Shown here piece by piece: positions 42,690 to 51,642 of a stretch of 64,000 nt of DNA. The DNA comes from Microbacterium sp. MAH-37. GTDB lineage: Bacteria; Actinomycetota; Actinomycetes; Actinomycetales; Microbacteriaceae. The translations under genes were made by a program, and so were the position numbers. The stretch lies in assembly GCF_009758255.1 (NCBI RefSeq), contig NZ_WSEN01000010.1, forward strand, positions 434,001 to 498,000. Direction: 5' to 3'. How positions within the stretch are numbered: position 1 is the first letter of the stretch; each line of letters begins with the position of its first letter. The notes beneath the pieces were generated by a model. The model had not been told where the DNA came from. It did not search any database and saw only the letters and a list, made by a program, of their open reading frames with translations.

Positions 42690-45239
42690 TCAGCCTGCGA
42701 ACGTCTCCGTCCACTGCGACAGGGCGCCGTCGGCGATGCGGTACCAGGCATCCGGCACGGCCACGACCGTCGCCTCGCCGGTCACACGGACCTTGTGGTT
42801 GGCAGCATCCGCCTTCTCGCCGTTCACGTAGTACGTGACGCCTGAGGTGCGCGGCAGCTGCACCTCGTCATGCGCGGTGCCAGGACGGTCCTTGAACACC
42901 GGCGCTGCCGGGGCCACGGGTGCGGTCAGCACGGGAACGTTCGCCCAGTCGACGTCGCTCGCCAGGTAGAACGAGGTGTATGCCGGCTGGTTGTAGACCG
43001 TCTGCTGACGCGCGGTCTCGGTGCGGTACTGCACGTCCTGCATCAGCGTCGTGAGCTTGTGCTCGGTCGGCTCGGTGGTCGTGTAGAACCGCAGCGCACT
43101 CGAGTCCGCCGTGCGCACCAGCAGCTCCTCGCGCCAGTCGCCCAGCACGTCGGCGACGAGCGACGGGTTGCCCTTGGTGCCGTTGTTCGTGAGCGCGCCG
43201 TCCGCGGTGAGCAGCGTGCCGCGCGTCCAGTCGTCGATCGTCGGCGTCGCGGTGCCGCTGCCGTTCACGATCTGCGTGGTGAGGTCGCCGGCCCAGCGGA
43301 TCGACATGTTCGTGCCGGGCGTGGCCGCCGAGAGGATCTCGCCCTTCGCGCTCAGCAGGCCGCTCGCGTCGGTGCCGCCGGGCATGCTCGACCACACCTC
43401 GATGCCGGGCACGTCCGGACGCACGTCGCCGATCATCGCGCGACCGGTGTCCTTGCCCGAGTAGGCGCCGAACAGCACCTCGCCGGTCGCGGCGTCGCGC
43501 AGCGCCGAGCCGTAGGGCGCGTACGTGCCGCCCTCGTGGGCGGTCCAGATCTCCTTGCCGGGCCGGCTCGGATCGATGTCGGTCACGTGCATCGCGTCGC
43601 CGTGCCCGAGCCGGACGTCGGCACCGGGATCCGCGCTGCCCTCGGGCAGCACGTCGTGCGAGCTGTACAGCAGGCTTCCGTCGTCATCGAGCGTCGCCGA
43701 GCCGTAGATCAGCTCCGAACGGCCGTCGTCGTCGATGTCGGCGAGACTCAGGGAGTGGTCGCCCTGCGTGGTGATCCCGCCGTACACCGGATCGGTGCCG
43801 TCGCGACCGTGCGGGCCGTCGTTGAACGGGTTCGTCATCGGCACCTGGCCGCTGTCGACCTGCCAGCGCTGGGTGAGCTTCTTGCCGTCCCAGTCGAGTG
43901 TGGTGACGGTGGTGCGCGTGTAGTACCCGCGGGCGAACACCGCAGACGGATGCTGCCCGTCGAAGTAGCCCACGCCGGAGAGGAAGCGGTCCACGCGGTT
44001 GCCCGGCTCGATACGAGCCATCGCGTAGTCGCCCCAGAGCAGACCGTCGTCACCGCGCTCGGTCGGGTAGTCGATCGTCTGCAGTTCCTCACCCGTCGCG
44101 CTGTCGAAGACCGTGAGGTACTCCGGGCCGTCGACGATGAAGCCCTCGAACTCGCGCAGCAGGTTCTTCGAACTGCGGCTGGGCGCGTACACGTCGATGA
44201 ACGTGTCGGCGAGCTCCTCGGCGCTCTCACGCGTGAGCGGATACTCGTGGGTCACCGGCATCCCCCATGCCTCCTCGAGCGTCGCCGGCCACTGGCCGGA
44301 GACCACCTCGGGGCGCTCGCTCCAGCCGAGGAACATCTCCACGAGGTGCTCCTCGTAGTCGGCGGCGCTCAGGCGGTAGTCGTCGGTGTTCGCGTAGCCG
44401 GCCTTCAGGTCGGACTTCGGCATGGTGATGTAGCTCTCGCTCTTCACCGTGCCGTCGGCCCGGTACTGGATCGACTTCGTTCCCGGTGCGGTCTTCAGCA
44501 TGGTCTCGGCGCGGCCGTCGCCGTCGAAGTCGTAGACGAGGAACTGCGTATAGTGCGCGCCGGCGCGGATGTTCACGCCGAGGTCGAGCCGGTTCAGCAG
44601 CGTGCCGTCGAGTTCGTAGGTGTCCAGGTAGACGTTCCCGGTGTAGCCGCGCTGGGAGACGTCCTTCGAGTTCGACGGGTCCCACTTGACGACGTATTCG
44701 TACTGACCGTCGCCGTCGACGTCGCCGACCGAGACGTCGTTGGCCGAGTACGTGTACGCCTCGCCTGCGGGCGTGACGCCGTCGGCGGGCTTCTGCAGCG
44801 GCAGGTCGTAGTGGCCCTGCGCCCACGCGGTCACCGGAGCGGATGCCGCGAGCTCGACCCCGTTCACGACCGGGGCCACGGTGTACTCGGACTCGGCCGT
44901 ACCGGCCTCGTCGGAGTAGTTCGTGCTGTCGGTCACGACCGCGATGCGCTCGCCGTCGCGGTAGACGGCGAAGTCCGCGCCGGTCAGGCCGGTGGCGGTC
45001 GCGCCGGTGGCCTCCGAGGCGAGCAGCCGCCAGCTGAGGAACACGCCGGAGCCGGTGGACACCGCGACGAGGCCACGGTCGAGGGTCTCGTGCTGGGGAG
45101 TGCTGGTGGCCGGCTTGTGGGCCGCCGCAGGTGCAGCGGGCGGTGCGGCGAAGGCGGACTGCGCACCTCCGGCGAGCAGGCATCCCGCGGCGACCACCGC
45201 CAGCGCGGATCGGAACGGATGGGATCTGGGGTTCATCAT
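42690..45239 (-). CDS. Secreted rhamnogalacturonan lyase (PL11)
   Basis: An 849-residue extracellular enzyme that cleaves the rhamnogalacturonan-I backbone of pectin by beta-elimination. A signal peptide (FRSALAVVAAGCLLAGGAQSAFA) is followed by an N-terminal beta domain and the eight-bladed propeller of PL11, recognisable by calcium-binding DxDxDG motifs (GDVDGDGQYEYVVKWD, YDFDGDGRAETMLKTAPGT, ADIDDDGRSELIYG) and GDWREELLVRT. The last 85 residues form a small beta domain. Start: ATG at 45239 with GAGGAGA 5 bp upstream. It has its own promoter with LacI-type operators. Confidence 0.95.
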   Translation of the reverse strand: MMNPRSHPFRSALAVVAAGCLLAGGAQSAFAAPPAAPAAAHKPATSTPQHETLDRGLVAVSTGSGVFLSWRLLASEATGATATGLTGADFAVYRDGERIAVVTDSTNYSDEAGTAESEYTVAPVVNGVELAASAPVTAWAQGHYDLPLQKPADGVTPAGEAYTYSANDVSVGDVDGDGQYEYVVKWDPSNSKDVSQRGYTGNVYLDTYELDGTLLNRLDLGVNIRAGAHYTQFLVYDFDGDGRAETMLKTAPGTKSIQYRADGTVKSESYITMPKSDLKAGYANTDDYRLSAADYEEHLVEMFLGWSERPEVVSGQWPATLEEAWGMPVTHEYPLTRESAEELADTFIDVYAPSRSSKNLLREFEGFIVDGPEYLTVFDSATGEELQTIDYPTERGDDGLLWGDYAMARIEPGNRVDRFLSGVGYFDGQHPSAVFARGYYTRTTVTTLDWDGKKLTQRWQVDSGQVPMTNPFNDGPHGRDGTDPVYGGITTQGDHSLSLADIDDDGRSELIYGSATLDDDGSLLYSSHDVLPEGSADPGADVRLGHGDAMHVTDIDPSRPGKEIWTAHEGGTYAPYGSALRDAATGEVLFGAYSGKDTGRAMIGDVRPDVPGIEVWSSMPGGTDASGLLSAKGEILSAATPGTNMSIRWAGDLTTQIVNGSGTATPTIDDWTRGTLLTADGALTNNGTKGNPSLVADVLGDWREELLVRTADSSALRFYTTTEPTEHKLTTLMQDVQYRTETARQQTVYNQPAYTSFYLASDVDWANVPVLTAPVAPAAPVFKDRPGTAHDEVQLPRTSGVTYYVNGEKADAANHKVRVTGEATVVAVPDAWYRIADGALSQWTETFAG

Positions 45240-45267
45240 CGAATCTCCTCTGGGCCGGGGCCCGATT

Positions 45268-45327
45268 GGATAGCGCTTTCCGTGCCCGAAGCTACTCGCC
45301 GGCACCGGCACCGTCAAGCGTTTTGAC
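45268..45327 (-). promoter_or_regulatory. Lyase promoter with two LacI-type operators
   Basis: On the minus strand TTGACG (45312-45317), 17 bp, TAGCTT (45289-45294). Palindrome GGATAGCGCTTTCC (45268-45281) lies just downstream of the start point and GTCAAGCGTTTTGAC (45313-45327) overlaps the -35. Both have the central CG dyad of LacI-family operators. The first is almost identical to the site before the GH51 gene at 53595. No LacI-family gene is in the window. Confidence 0.7.
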
Positions 45328-45401
45328 ACGATTCATTCCAACGTTGCATACGGTGCCTTCCGCACCTGTCGCCGTCGTGCAGACGTGATCGGAGCGCAAA
45401 G

Positions 45402-45407
45402 TAGGCT
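45402..45407 (+). promoter_or_regulatory. -10 element upstream of the small membrane protein gene
   Basis: TAGGCT-GGAGTG-ATG; the spacer also contains GGAG, so either leaderless or a very short leader. Confidence 0.4.
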
Positions 45408-45413
45408 GGAGTG

Positions 45414-45737
45414 ATGGCCGCCACCCAGAATCGAGACGACTCCGATGCGCGCCGCGCGATGCGCCTGTGCACCTGGTTCTCGCTGGGCACCGGCGCGCTG
45501 GGCGTGCTGCTGCTGTTCATGCCCTATCTGCTGCCGTTCGGCGGCCCGTGGGTGCAGCTGGCGCTGGGCGTGATCACCCTGGTCCTCGCGTTCCGCGCAC
45601 GTCGCATCGGCACGCAGGGGGTCGAGGACTACGACGGCCGCCTCTCGCTGCTGGCCGCGATGGCCGGCTTCGCGATCTGCTTCTTCGCGGGTCAGATCGC
45701 CTTCGGTGAGATCGTGCGCATGGTCGGACAGGGCTGA
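45414..45737 (+). CDS. Small membrane protein, hypothetical
   Basis: A 107-residue protein with three hydrophobic helices (near 22-42, 46-62 and 78-100). No known motif. It is translationally coupled to the MntR-type gene by TGATG, which hints at joint expression but gives no function. Confidence 0.65.
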   Translation: MAATQNRDDSDARRAMRLCTWFSLGTGALGVLLLFMPYLLPFGGPWVQLALGVITLVLAFRARRIGTQGVEDYDGRLSLLAAMAGFAICFFAGQIAFGEIVRMVGQG

Positions 45738-46369
45738 TGGCCTCCCCCGCCGCAGACGACTATCTGAAGACCGTCTACTCGCACACCGAGTGGCAGGACG
45801 CACCGATCACCCCGTCGCAGCTCGCCGCGAAGCTCGGCATCGCCCCGTCGAGCGTGACCGAGATGGTCAAGAAGCTGGCATCCGCCGGTCTCGTCTCGCA
45901 CGTCCCCTACGGGGCCGTGAAGCTGACGGATGCCGGTGAGCGCCGCGCCCTCGAGATGCTGCGCCGGCATCGCCTCATCGAGACCTGGCTGGTGCGCGAG
46001 TTCGGCTACGCCTGGGACCAGGTGCACGACGAGGCCGAGGTGCTCGAGCACACGATCAGCGACCGCCTTCTGGAGGGCATCGACGAACGGCTCGGCCGCC
46101 CGCGATTCGATCCGCACGGCGACGCGATCCCGGATGCCGCGGGGCATGTCACCCGCGAGCCGTTCGTGCTGCTGGCGGATGCCGCGCCCGGCCACGCCGG
46201 CCGCGTGCTGCGCGTCGACGACCGCGATCCGGAACTGCTGCGGGCGCTGGAGGCGCTCGGCATCGGCGTGGCATCCGAGCTCGTCGTGACGGCCGCCGGC
46301 GTCGAGCAGGACGGGCGCGCCGTGGCGCTGCCCGAAGGGTCGGCGGGCGTGATCTGGCTGACGGCCTGA
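45737..46369 (+). CDS. mntR: DtxR/MntR-family metal-dependent repressor
   Basis: A 210-residue regulator: N-terminal winged helix (PSQLAAKLGIAPSSVTEMVKKLASAGLV), the dimerisation and metal-binding region (GERRALEMLRRHRLIETWLVREFGYAWDQVHDEAEVLEH, with His, Glu and Asp ligands), and a C-terminal FeoA/SH3-like domain. With Mn2+ bound it should repress mntH, 4.5 kb away, whose promoter has two matching palindromes; the symbol rests on that inference. Confidence 0.85.
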   Translation: MASPAADDYLKTVYSHTEWQDAPITPSQLAAKLGIAPSSVTEMVKKLASAGLVSHVPYGAVKLTDAGERRALEMLRRHRLIETWLVREFGYAWDQVHDEAEVLEHTISDRLLEGIDERLGRPRFDPHGDAIPDAAGHVTREPFVLLADAAPGHAGRVLRVDDRDPELLRALEALGIGVASELVVTAAGVEQDGRAVALPEGSAGVIWLTA

Positions 46370-46378
46370 GCCCACCCA

Positions 46379-46384
46379 TAGGCT
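46379..46384 (+). promoter_or_regulatory. -10 element of a leaderless promoter
   Basis: TAGGCT-GTGCGC-ATG for the alpha/beta hydrolase gene. Confidence 0.5.
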
Positions 46385-46390
46385 GTGCGC

Positions 46391-47182
46391 ATGGGAACGC
46401 GCTTCTTCGACGTCGGCACCGCGCAGCTCGCTTTCGACGCACACGGTGAAGGGCCGGTCGTCATCATCGCGCACGGCCTGACGATGAGCCGCGCTGCGGA
46501 CCGCGAGCAGGCGCTCACCGAGTGGGACCGGCTCGTGAAGAAGGGGTTCCGCGTCGTCGCGTACGACGCCCGCGGCCACGGCGAGACCGCCGGCCGCGAC
46601 GAGCCGGACGACTACCGCTGGGAGAACCTGGCGACCGACCTGCTCGCGCTCGCCGAGGCGATCTCGCCGGATGAAGCGGTGCACGCGATCGGCTCGTCGA
46701 TGGGAACGGCGACGATCCTGCACGCCCTGACCCGCCGCCCGGAGCGCTTCCGCTCGGTCGCGCTCACCGCGCCGCCGACCGCGTGGGAGACCAGGCAGCT
46801 CCAGCAGCGCGTGTACGAGGCGACCGCTGCAGCGGCCGAGACGATGACGCTCGACGACTTCGTGGCGGCATCCGCCACAGCCCCCGTGCCGGAGATCTTC
46901 GCCGAGCGCTGGAACCCCGGACCGCCGAGCATCGACATGGCCGTGCTGCCCGCGGTGTTCCGCGGCGCGGGCGTCAGCGACCTGCCCGCACAGGAGGAGG
47001 TCGCCCGCATCGGGACCCCCGCACTGATCCTGCCGTGGGCGACGGACCCGGGGCATCCGCTCTCCACCGCCGAGCGTCTCGCCGAGCTGATGCCGCACGC
47101 GGAGCTCGAGGTCGCGGAGGACATCGCGACGATCAAGGCCTGGCCCGACCGCGTCGCGGAGTTCTTCACCGCGCACCCGTGA
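46391..47182 (+). CDS. Alpha/beta-fold hydrolase
   Basis: A 263-residue soluble hydrolase. Oxyanion region IIAHGLTMSR, nucleophile elbow GSSMGTATIL (Ser near 102), with a likely Asp in LPWATDPGHPL. At the expected place of the catalytic His the sequence reads AEDIATIKAWP, so I do not see a clear His; the activity is therefore uncertain. Start: ATG 6 bp after TAGGCT; a GTG two codons earlier would be within the promoter spacer. Confidence 0.82.
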   Translation: MGTRFFDVGTAQLAFDAHGEGPVVIIAHGLTMSRAADREQALTEWDRLVKKGFRVVAYDARGHGETAGRDEPDDYRWENLATDLLALAEAISPDEAVHAIGSSMGTATILHALTRRPERFRSVALTAPPTAWETRQLQQRVYEATAAAAETMTLDDFVAASATAPVPEIFAERWNPGPPSIDMAVLPAVFRGAGVSDLPAQEEVARIGTPALILPWATDPGHPLSTAERLAELMPHAELEVAEDIATIKAWPDRVAEFFTAHP

Positions 47183-47196
47183 CTCACGTGCCGCTC

Positions 47197-47202
47197 TAGG
47201 CT
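47197..47202 (+). promoter_or_regulatory. -10 element of a leaderless promoter
   Basis: TAGGCT-GGGCGTC-ATG for the HAD-IIA gene and the two genes coupled to it. Confidence 0.5.
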
Positions 47203-47209
47203 GGGCGTC

Positions 47210-47992
47210 ATGGCAGAACGCTCCGAGATCGAATGCTGGCTCACCGACATGGACGGCGTGCTCGTGCACGAGAACGACGCCATTCCCGGCGCGGCCGAGC
47301 TTCTCGCGCGCTGGGAGGACGCCGGCATCCCGTACCTGGTGCTGACGAACAACTCGATCTTCACCGCGCGCGACCTCTCCGCGCGCCTGCGTGCCAGTGG
47401 GCTGCACGTGCCGGAGCACCGCATCTGGACCTCGGCGCTCGCCACGGCCGACTTCCTCAGCCAGCAGGTGCCCGGCGGATCGGCGTTCGTGATCGGCGAG
47501 GCCGGCATCCTCACCGCCCTGCACGACGCGGGGTTCATCATGACCGAGTCCGACCCCGACTTCGTGGTCGTCGGTGAGACCCGCAACTACTCCTTCGAGG
47601 CGATCACGAAGGCGATCCGGCTGATCGACGCCGGGGCGCGGTTCATCGTCACCAACCCGGATGCCACCGGGCCGAGCGCCGAGGGACCGCTGCCCGCGAC
47701 CGGTGCGATCGCCGCGCTCATCACCAAGGCCACCGGCCGTGAGCCGTACGTGGTGGGCAAGCCGAACCCCATGATGTTCCGCTCGGCGCTGAACAAGATC
47801 GGCGCGCACTCCAAGCGGACCGGGATGATCGGCGACCGGATGGACACCGACATCGTCGCGGGCATCGAGGCGGGCCTGCACACCGTGCTGGTGCTCACCG
47901 GGATCAGCGACCGCGCCGAGATCGAGAAGTACCCGTTCCGCCCCGACGAGGTCGTCGGCTCGGTCGCCGACCTGCTGCCGGAGGATCGCTGA
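47210..47992 (+). CDS. HAD-IIA-family phosphatase (NagD-like)
   Basis: A 260-residue phosphatase: motif I LTDMDGVLVHEND, motif II LVLTNNS, the C2 cap typical of HAD-IIA, the Lys in GKPNPMMF, and motif IV MIGDRMDTDIVAGIEAG. It probably removes phosphate from sugar phosphates or nucleotides. It is coupled to the YdeI-like gene by TGATG. Confidence 0.93.
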   Translation: MAERSEIECWLTDMDGVLVHENDAIPGAAELLARWEDAGIPYLVLTNNSIFTARDLSARLRASGLHVPEHRIWTSALATADFLSQQVPGGSAFVIGEAGILTALHDAGFIMTESDPDFVVVGETRNYSFEAITKAIRLIDAGARFIVTNPDATGPSAEGPLPATGAIAALITKATGREPYVVGKPNPMMFRSALNKIGAHSKRTGMIGDRMDTDIVAGIEAGLHTVLVLTGISDRAEIEKYPFRPDEVVGSVADLLPEDR

Positions 47993-48564
47993 TGGGCGCG
48001 CTCGACGAGGGCGAGCGCGTGGTGGCGGCGGATGCCGAGACCTGGCGCGCCTGGCTCACCGAGAACCACGGCACCTCGAAGGGCGCCTGGCTGGTGCGCC
48101 CGCGACCCGGCAACGACGACGTGCACATCGGCTACGAGGACTCCATCCTGCAGGCGCTGTGCTTCGGCTGGATCGACGGCCCGGTGCGCAGCTTCGACGA
48201 ACGCATCGGCGGACTGTGGTTCGCCCCTCGCCGCGCGTCCAGCGGCTGGGCGGCGACGAACAAGGCCCGCGTCGCGAGACTCGAAGCCGAGGGGATGCTG
48301 GCACCCGCCGGCATCCGGGCGATCGAGATCGCCAAGGCGAACGGCGCCTGGGAGGTGCTGGACGGCCCCGAGGCGGGCATCGAGCCCGCCGACCTGACCG
48401 CGGCGCTGGACGCCGCGCCTGCGGCGCGCGCCGGCTGGGACGCGTTCCCGGCCTCATCGCGCAAGATGGGTCTCACGCAGATCGCGATGGCGAAGCGCGC
48501 CGAGACCCGCGCGAGCCGGATCGCGAAGATCGTGGCGGATGCCGCAGAGGGGAAGCGCCCATGA
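47992..48564 (+). CDS. YdeI/OmpD-associated family protein
   Basis: A 190-residue protein with the YdeI signatures: TWRAWLTENHGTSKGAWLVRP, the LCFGWIDGPVRSFD segment, FAPRRASSGWAATNKAR, and a C-terminal helical YdeI domain. The family has been linked to bacteriocin resistance but its function is unclear. It overlaps the next small gene by ATGA. Confidence 0.88.
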   Translation: MGALDEGERVVAADAETWRAWLTENHGTSKGAWLVRPRPGNDDVHIGYEDSILQALCFGWIDGPVRSFDERIGGLWFAPRRASSGWAATNKARVARLEAEGMLAPAGIRAIEIAKANGAWEVLDGPEAGIEPADLTAALDAAPAARAGWDAFPASSRKMGLTQIAMAKRAETRASRIAKIVADAAEGKRP

Positions 48565-48734
48565 ACCAGCAGGACCTGCTGTTCCTGGTGATGATCACCA
48601 TCGGCCTGGCGACCCTCGCCGTCTTCGCCGTGCAGCTGCTCCGGCGGCCGAAGCGCGACGACAAGGGCGCCTGGTACGAAGGCCCCTGGGACGACGACGA
48701 CAAGCCCCGCGGCGGGAGGCCGGACGGCCGCTGA
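48561..48734 (+). CDS. Small single-pass membrane protein, hypothetical
   Basis: 57 residues: one helix (about 6-27, LLFLVMITIGLATLAVFAVQLL), then a charged tail with AWYEGPWDDDDKPRGG. Its ATG overlaps the stop of the YdeI-like gene, the main evidence that it is translated. Confidence 0.6.
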   Translation: MNQQDLLFLVMITIGLATLAVFAVQLLRRPKRDDKGAWYEGPWDDDDKPRGGRPDGR

Positions 48735-48740
48735 CCCGGC

Positions 48741-49778
48741 CTACCGCTGCGCCGCGTCGATCACGTCCTGGATGAGCACCCGCTGACCGCTCTCGGCAGA
48801 GAGCACAGCGGCCTCGACCATCGCGAGACTGCGGATGTTGTCGGATGCCGCGTTCTCGGGTGCCGATCCGGAGCGCAGTGCCGACACGAACGCCGCCAGG
48901 GACCCGGCGAGCTCGCGAGGCGACTCCGTGACCGCGGCAGAGACCGGCTCACCGGCATCCGGCCGGTGCACGAGCGGCGCACCCTCGCCGTCCCACTCCG
49001 CGGAGCCGAGAGCCGCGGACACGCGCCAGGCGCCGTTCCACGACGTCTCCATTCCCGGTGCGCACCAGCTGCCGTCGTACACGTAGCGGATGCCGCCGGT
49101 GAACTCGAACACGGCCACCGCGTTCGCCGCGCCGTCGAACCAGCTCCACTCGGGGTTGTACTCCTCGCAGTACACCGACACCGGTTCGGCATCGGCGACG
49201 TACCGCGCCGCGTCGAAGGCGTGGATCGCCATGTCCACCAGCAGCACGTGCGGCATCCGCTCCCGGAACCCGCCGAAGCGCGGGGCCTTGAAGAAGTCGG
49301 TCGTCACCGTGCCGATCGCGCCGAGCTCGGCGACCTCGCGCCGCAGCGCCCGCAGGCCCGGCAGGAATCGCCGCGACTGGCTGATCATCAGCAGCTCGCC
49401 CGCCGACTCGGCGAGGACCGCCTGTGACGACGCGTCGGCCACGGTCGGCGCGGCCGGCTTCTCGCAGAGCACGGGCAGCCCGGCGTTCAGCGCCTCCCGG
49501 TTGACGACGAGATGCGCCTCGGGAACGGTGACGTTCACGACGGCATCGGCCCCGGTCACGCGCGCCACCTCGGCGGCGCTGCGGCCGATCTCGATGCCTT
49601 CGAGTCCGGCTTCCGCCAGCGCCGCCCTCGCGACGTCCAGATCGAGATCGACGAGGCCGACCAGCGAGACGTCCGGGTTATCGCCGATGGTGCCGATCCA
49701 GGCGCGCCCCATCCCGCCGGCGCCGACCTGCACGATCCGCAGCGGGCGGTCGCCGGGCAGGGTCCGGAACGAACTCAT
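48741..49778 (-). CDS. Gfo/Idh/MocA-family oxidoreductase 1
   Basis: A 345-residue NAD(P)-dependent sugar oxidoreductase. Rossmann motif VQVGAGGMGRAWIG, EKPAAPT (catalytic Lys of the EKP motif) and the C-terminal beta-sheet domain with VDMAIHAFDAARY, carrying the His/Asp pair. Relatives oxidise sugars at C1 or C3. It is the last gene of a four-gene operon (ThuA, Gfo, ThuA, Gfo) with ATGA overlaps at each junction. Confidence 0.93.
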   Translation of the reverse strand: MSSFRTLPGDRPLRIVQVGAGGMGRAWIGTIGDNPDVSLVGLVDLDLDVARAALAEAGLEGIEIGRSAAEVARVTGADAVVNVTVPEAHLVVNREALNAGLPVLCEKPAAPTVADASSQAVLAESAGELLMISQSRRFLPGLRALRREVAELGAIGTVTTDFFKAPRFGGFRERMPHVLLVDMAIHAFDAARYVADAEPVSVYCEEYNPEWSWFDGAANAVAVFEFTGGIRYVYDGSWCAPGMETSWNGAWRVSAALGSAEWDGEGAPLVHRPDAGEPVSAAVTESPRELAGSLAAFVSALRSGSAPENAASDNIRSLAMVEAAVLSAESGQRVLIQDVIDAAQR

Positions 49779-50554
49779 CGCTCCAGCGCCCCCTGGTAGC
49801 CCTGGCCGTTGTAGAAGTCCTCGGTCTCGTAGCGCAGCAGCACCGGGCTGACGCGCTCGGGGCGCACGGTGCGCGCCCATTCGACGCCGTTGGCGATGAC
49901 CCGGCGCACCTCGGCCTGGTGGTAGACGGGGTAGTCCTGGTCGCCAGGGCTGAAGTAGAAGATCTTGCCGAAGCCGCGTCGGTAGGTCATGCCGCTGCGG
50001 AACACCTCTCCGCCCGAGAACGTCGACAGGAAGACCAGTTCGTCGGGAGCCGGCACGTCGAAGAACTCGCCGTACATCTCCTGCTCGGGGATGATGAACG
50101 GATGCGGGATGCCGCGGGCGATCGGATGCGTGGGATCGACGGTCCACACGATCTCGCGGTCGTCCTTCGCCCGCCAGCGCAGGGTGCAGGTGGTGCCCAT
50201 CAGCCTGCCGAAGATCTTCGACCAGTGCCCGGAGTGCAGCACCAGCAGGCCCATGCCGGCGAGCACGTGCTGGTGCACGCGCTCGACGACCTCGTCCGAG
50301 ACGTCGCCATGTGCGATGTGCCCCCACCACACCAGCACGTCGGTGTTCGCGAGCACCTCCTCGGTGAGTCCGTGCTCGGGATCGTCCATGGTGACTGTGC
50401 TGACGACGGCGCGGTCGCCGAGGTTCTCCTCGATGCCCTCCTTGATCGTGGTGTGCATCCCGTCCGGATAGATGTCACGCACCTTCTGCTCGATCTGCTC
50501 ATGGCGGTTCTCACCCCACACGACGACGCGGATCGGGGCGGTGGTCTCGGTCAT
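49775..50554 (-). CDS. ThuA-domain protein 1
   Basis: A 259-residue protein of the ThuA family (glutamine-amidotransferase-like fold): VVVWGENRHEQ, VLVWWGHIAHGDVSDEVVERVHQHVLAGMGLLVLHSGHWSKIF and the late segment FGKIFYFSPGDQDYPVYHQAEVRRVIANGVEWA. ThuA works with the Gfo/Idh/MocA protein ThuB in trehalose and sucrose use through 3-keto sugars in rhizobia (family knowledge). The two neighbouring Gfo genes would be its partners. Confidence 0.9.
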   Translation of the reverse strand: MTETTAPIRVVVWGENRHEQIEQKVRDIYPDGMHTTIKEGIEENLGDRAVVSTVTMDDPEHGLTEEVLANTDVLVWWGHIAHGDVSDEVVERVHQHVLAGMGLLVLHSGHWSKIFGRLMGTTCTLRWRAKDDREIVWTVDPTHPIARGIPHPFIIPEQEMYGEFFDVPAPDELVFLSTFSGGEVFRSGMTYRRGFGKIFYFSPGDQDYPVYHQAEVRRVIANGVEWARTVRPERVSPVLLRYETEDFYNGQGYQGALER

Positions 50555-51642
50555 GCGTACTCCTCGGCAGGGGACAGTGGCACGGCCGATGGCCGCTCAC
50601 AGGTAGTGGTGAGGTGCAGCGTGCCACCTTCGTCGGCGGATCGCAGCACGGAGAGCATGACATCGAGAGCGTGCTGTCCGAGAGCACCGGATGCCCGCGC
50701 CTCCGTCGGGCCGACGAGGGCACGGTCGTGGATGCCGATCCCCCGGCCCGCGTGCGGGTAGCCGGCGGAGACCGGCAGCGCCGTCCAGCCGTCGCCGCCG
50801 AGGATGTTCAGCAGCACCTCGCCGTCGAAGTTGTTCGGGTCGGGCACCACGAGCGATCCGCTCTCGCCGTGCACCTCGATGTTCGACGCCCTGGTCGCGA
50901 CCGCGTCGAAGGACATGACCAGCGTCGACAGCGCGCCCGACGCATGCGTCAGCACACCCGTGACGTGCGTGTCGACCTCGACCGGGATTCGTTCGCCCGC
51001 ACGCGGGCCGGACCCGATGACTCGTTCGTCCCGCAGGCGGCTCGCGACACCGGTCACGGAGGCCACAGGGCCGAGCAGCTGGATCAGCGCCGAGACGTAA
51101 TACGGCCCCATGTCGAGCAGAGGCCCGCCGCCGGGGAGGTAGTAGAAGTCGGGATTCGGGTGCCAGCGCTCATGCCCAGAGGTGATCATCGTCGCCGTCG
51201 CTGAGATCGGTCGGCCGATCAGGCCGTCGTCGACGGCCTTCCGCGCGGTCTGGATGCCGGTGCCGAGCACCGTGTCGGGTGCGCACCCCACCCACAGGCC
51301 GGCCGCGGCCGCGGCATCCATCACCTGCGCGGCGGATGCGGAGTCCGCCGTCAGCGGCTTCTCGGTGTAGACCTCCTTGCCCGCGGCGAGCGCACGCAGC
51401 GACACGTCGGCGTGCGCGGCCGGGATCGTGAGGTTCACGACCAGCTGCACCTGCGGGTCCGCCAGCAGCTCGTCGATCCCGAGGGCACGCGCACCGGGTA
51501 CCCCGGCGGCGACTGCGGCGGCCCGCTCGGGCACGAGGTCGGCGACTGCGACCAGCTCGACGGTGTCCAGTCGCGAGAACGTGTCGAGGTACTGGGCCGA
51601 GATGTTCCCGCACCCCACGATCCCGACGCGAAGCGGAGTCAT
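50551..51642 (-). CDS. Gfo/Idh/MocA-family oxidoreductase 2
   Basis: A 363-residue enzyme with Rossmann motif VGIVGCGNISAQYL, EKPLTADSASAAQVM and the substrate-domain segment GGGPLLDMGPYYVSALIQLLGPV. The segment AGLWVGCAPDTVLGTGIQTARKAVDDG is typical of the subgroup next to ThuA genes. Start: ATG at 51642, overlapping the previous stop (ATGA). Confidence 0.93.
   Translation of the reverse strand: MTPLRVGIVGCGNISAQYLDTFSRLDTVELVAVADLVPERAAAVAAGVPGARALGIDELLADPQVQLVVNLTIPAAHADVSLRALAAGKEVYTEKPLTADSASAAQVMDAAAAAGLWVGCAPDTVLGTGIQTARKAVDDGLIGRPISATATMITSGHERWHPNPDFYYLPGGGPLLDMGPYYVSALIQLLGPVASVTGVASRLRDERVIGSGPRAGERIPVEVDTHVTGVLTHASGALSTLVMSFDAVATRASNIEVHGESGSLVVPDPNNFDGEVLLNILGGDGWTALPVSAGYPHAGRGIGIHDRALVGPTEARASGALGQHALDVMLSVLRSADEGGTLHLTTTCERPSAVPLSPAEEYA

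Noticed and set aside
42870..45326. 818-codon open frame opposite the rhamnogalacturonan lyase
   Set aside because: Antisense, no motif, and the lyase has a signal peptide, ribosome-binding site and calcium motifs.
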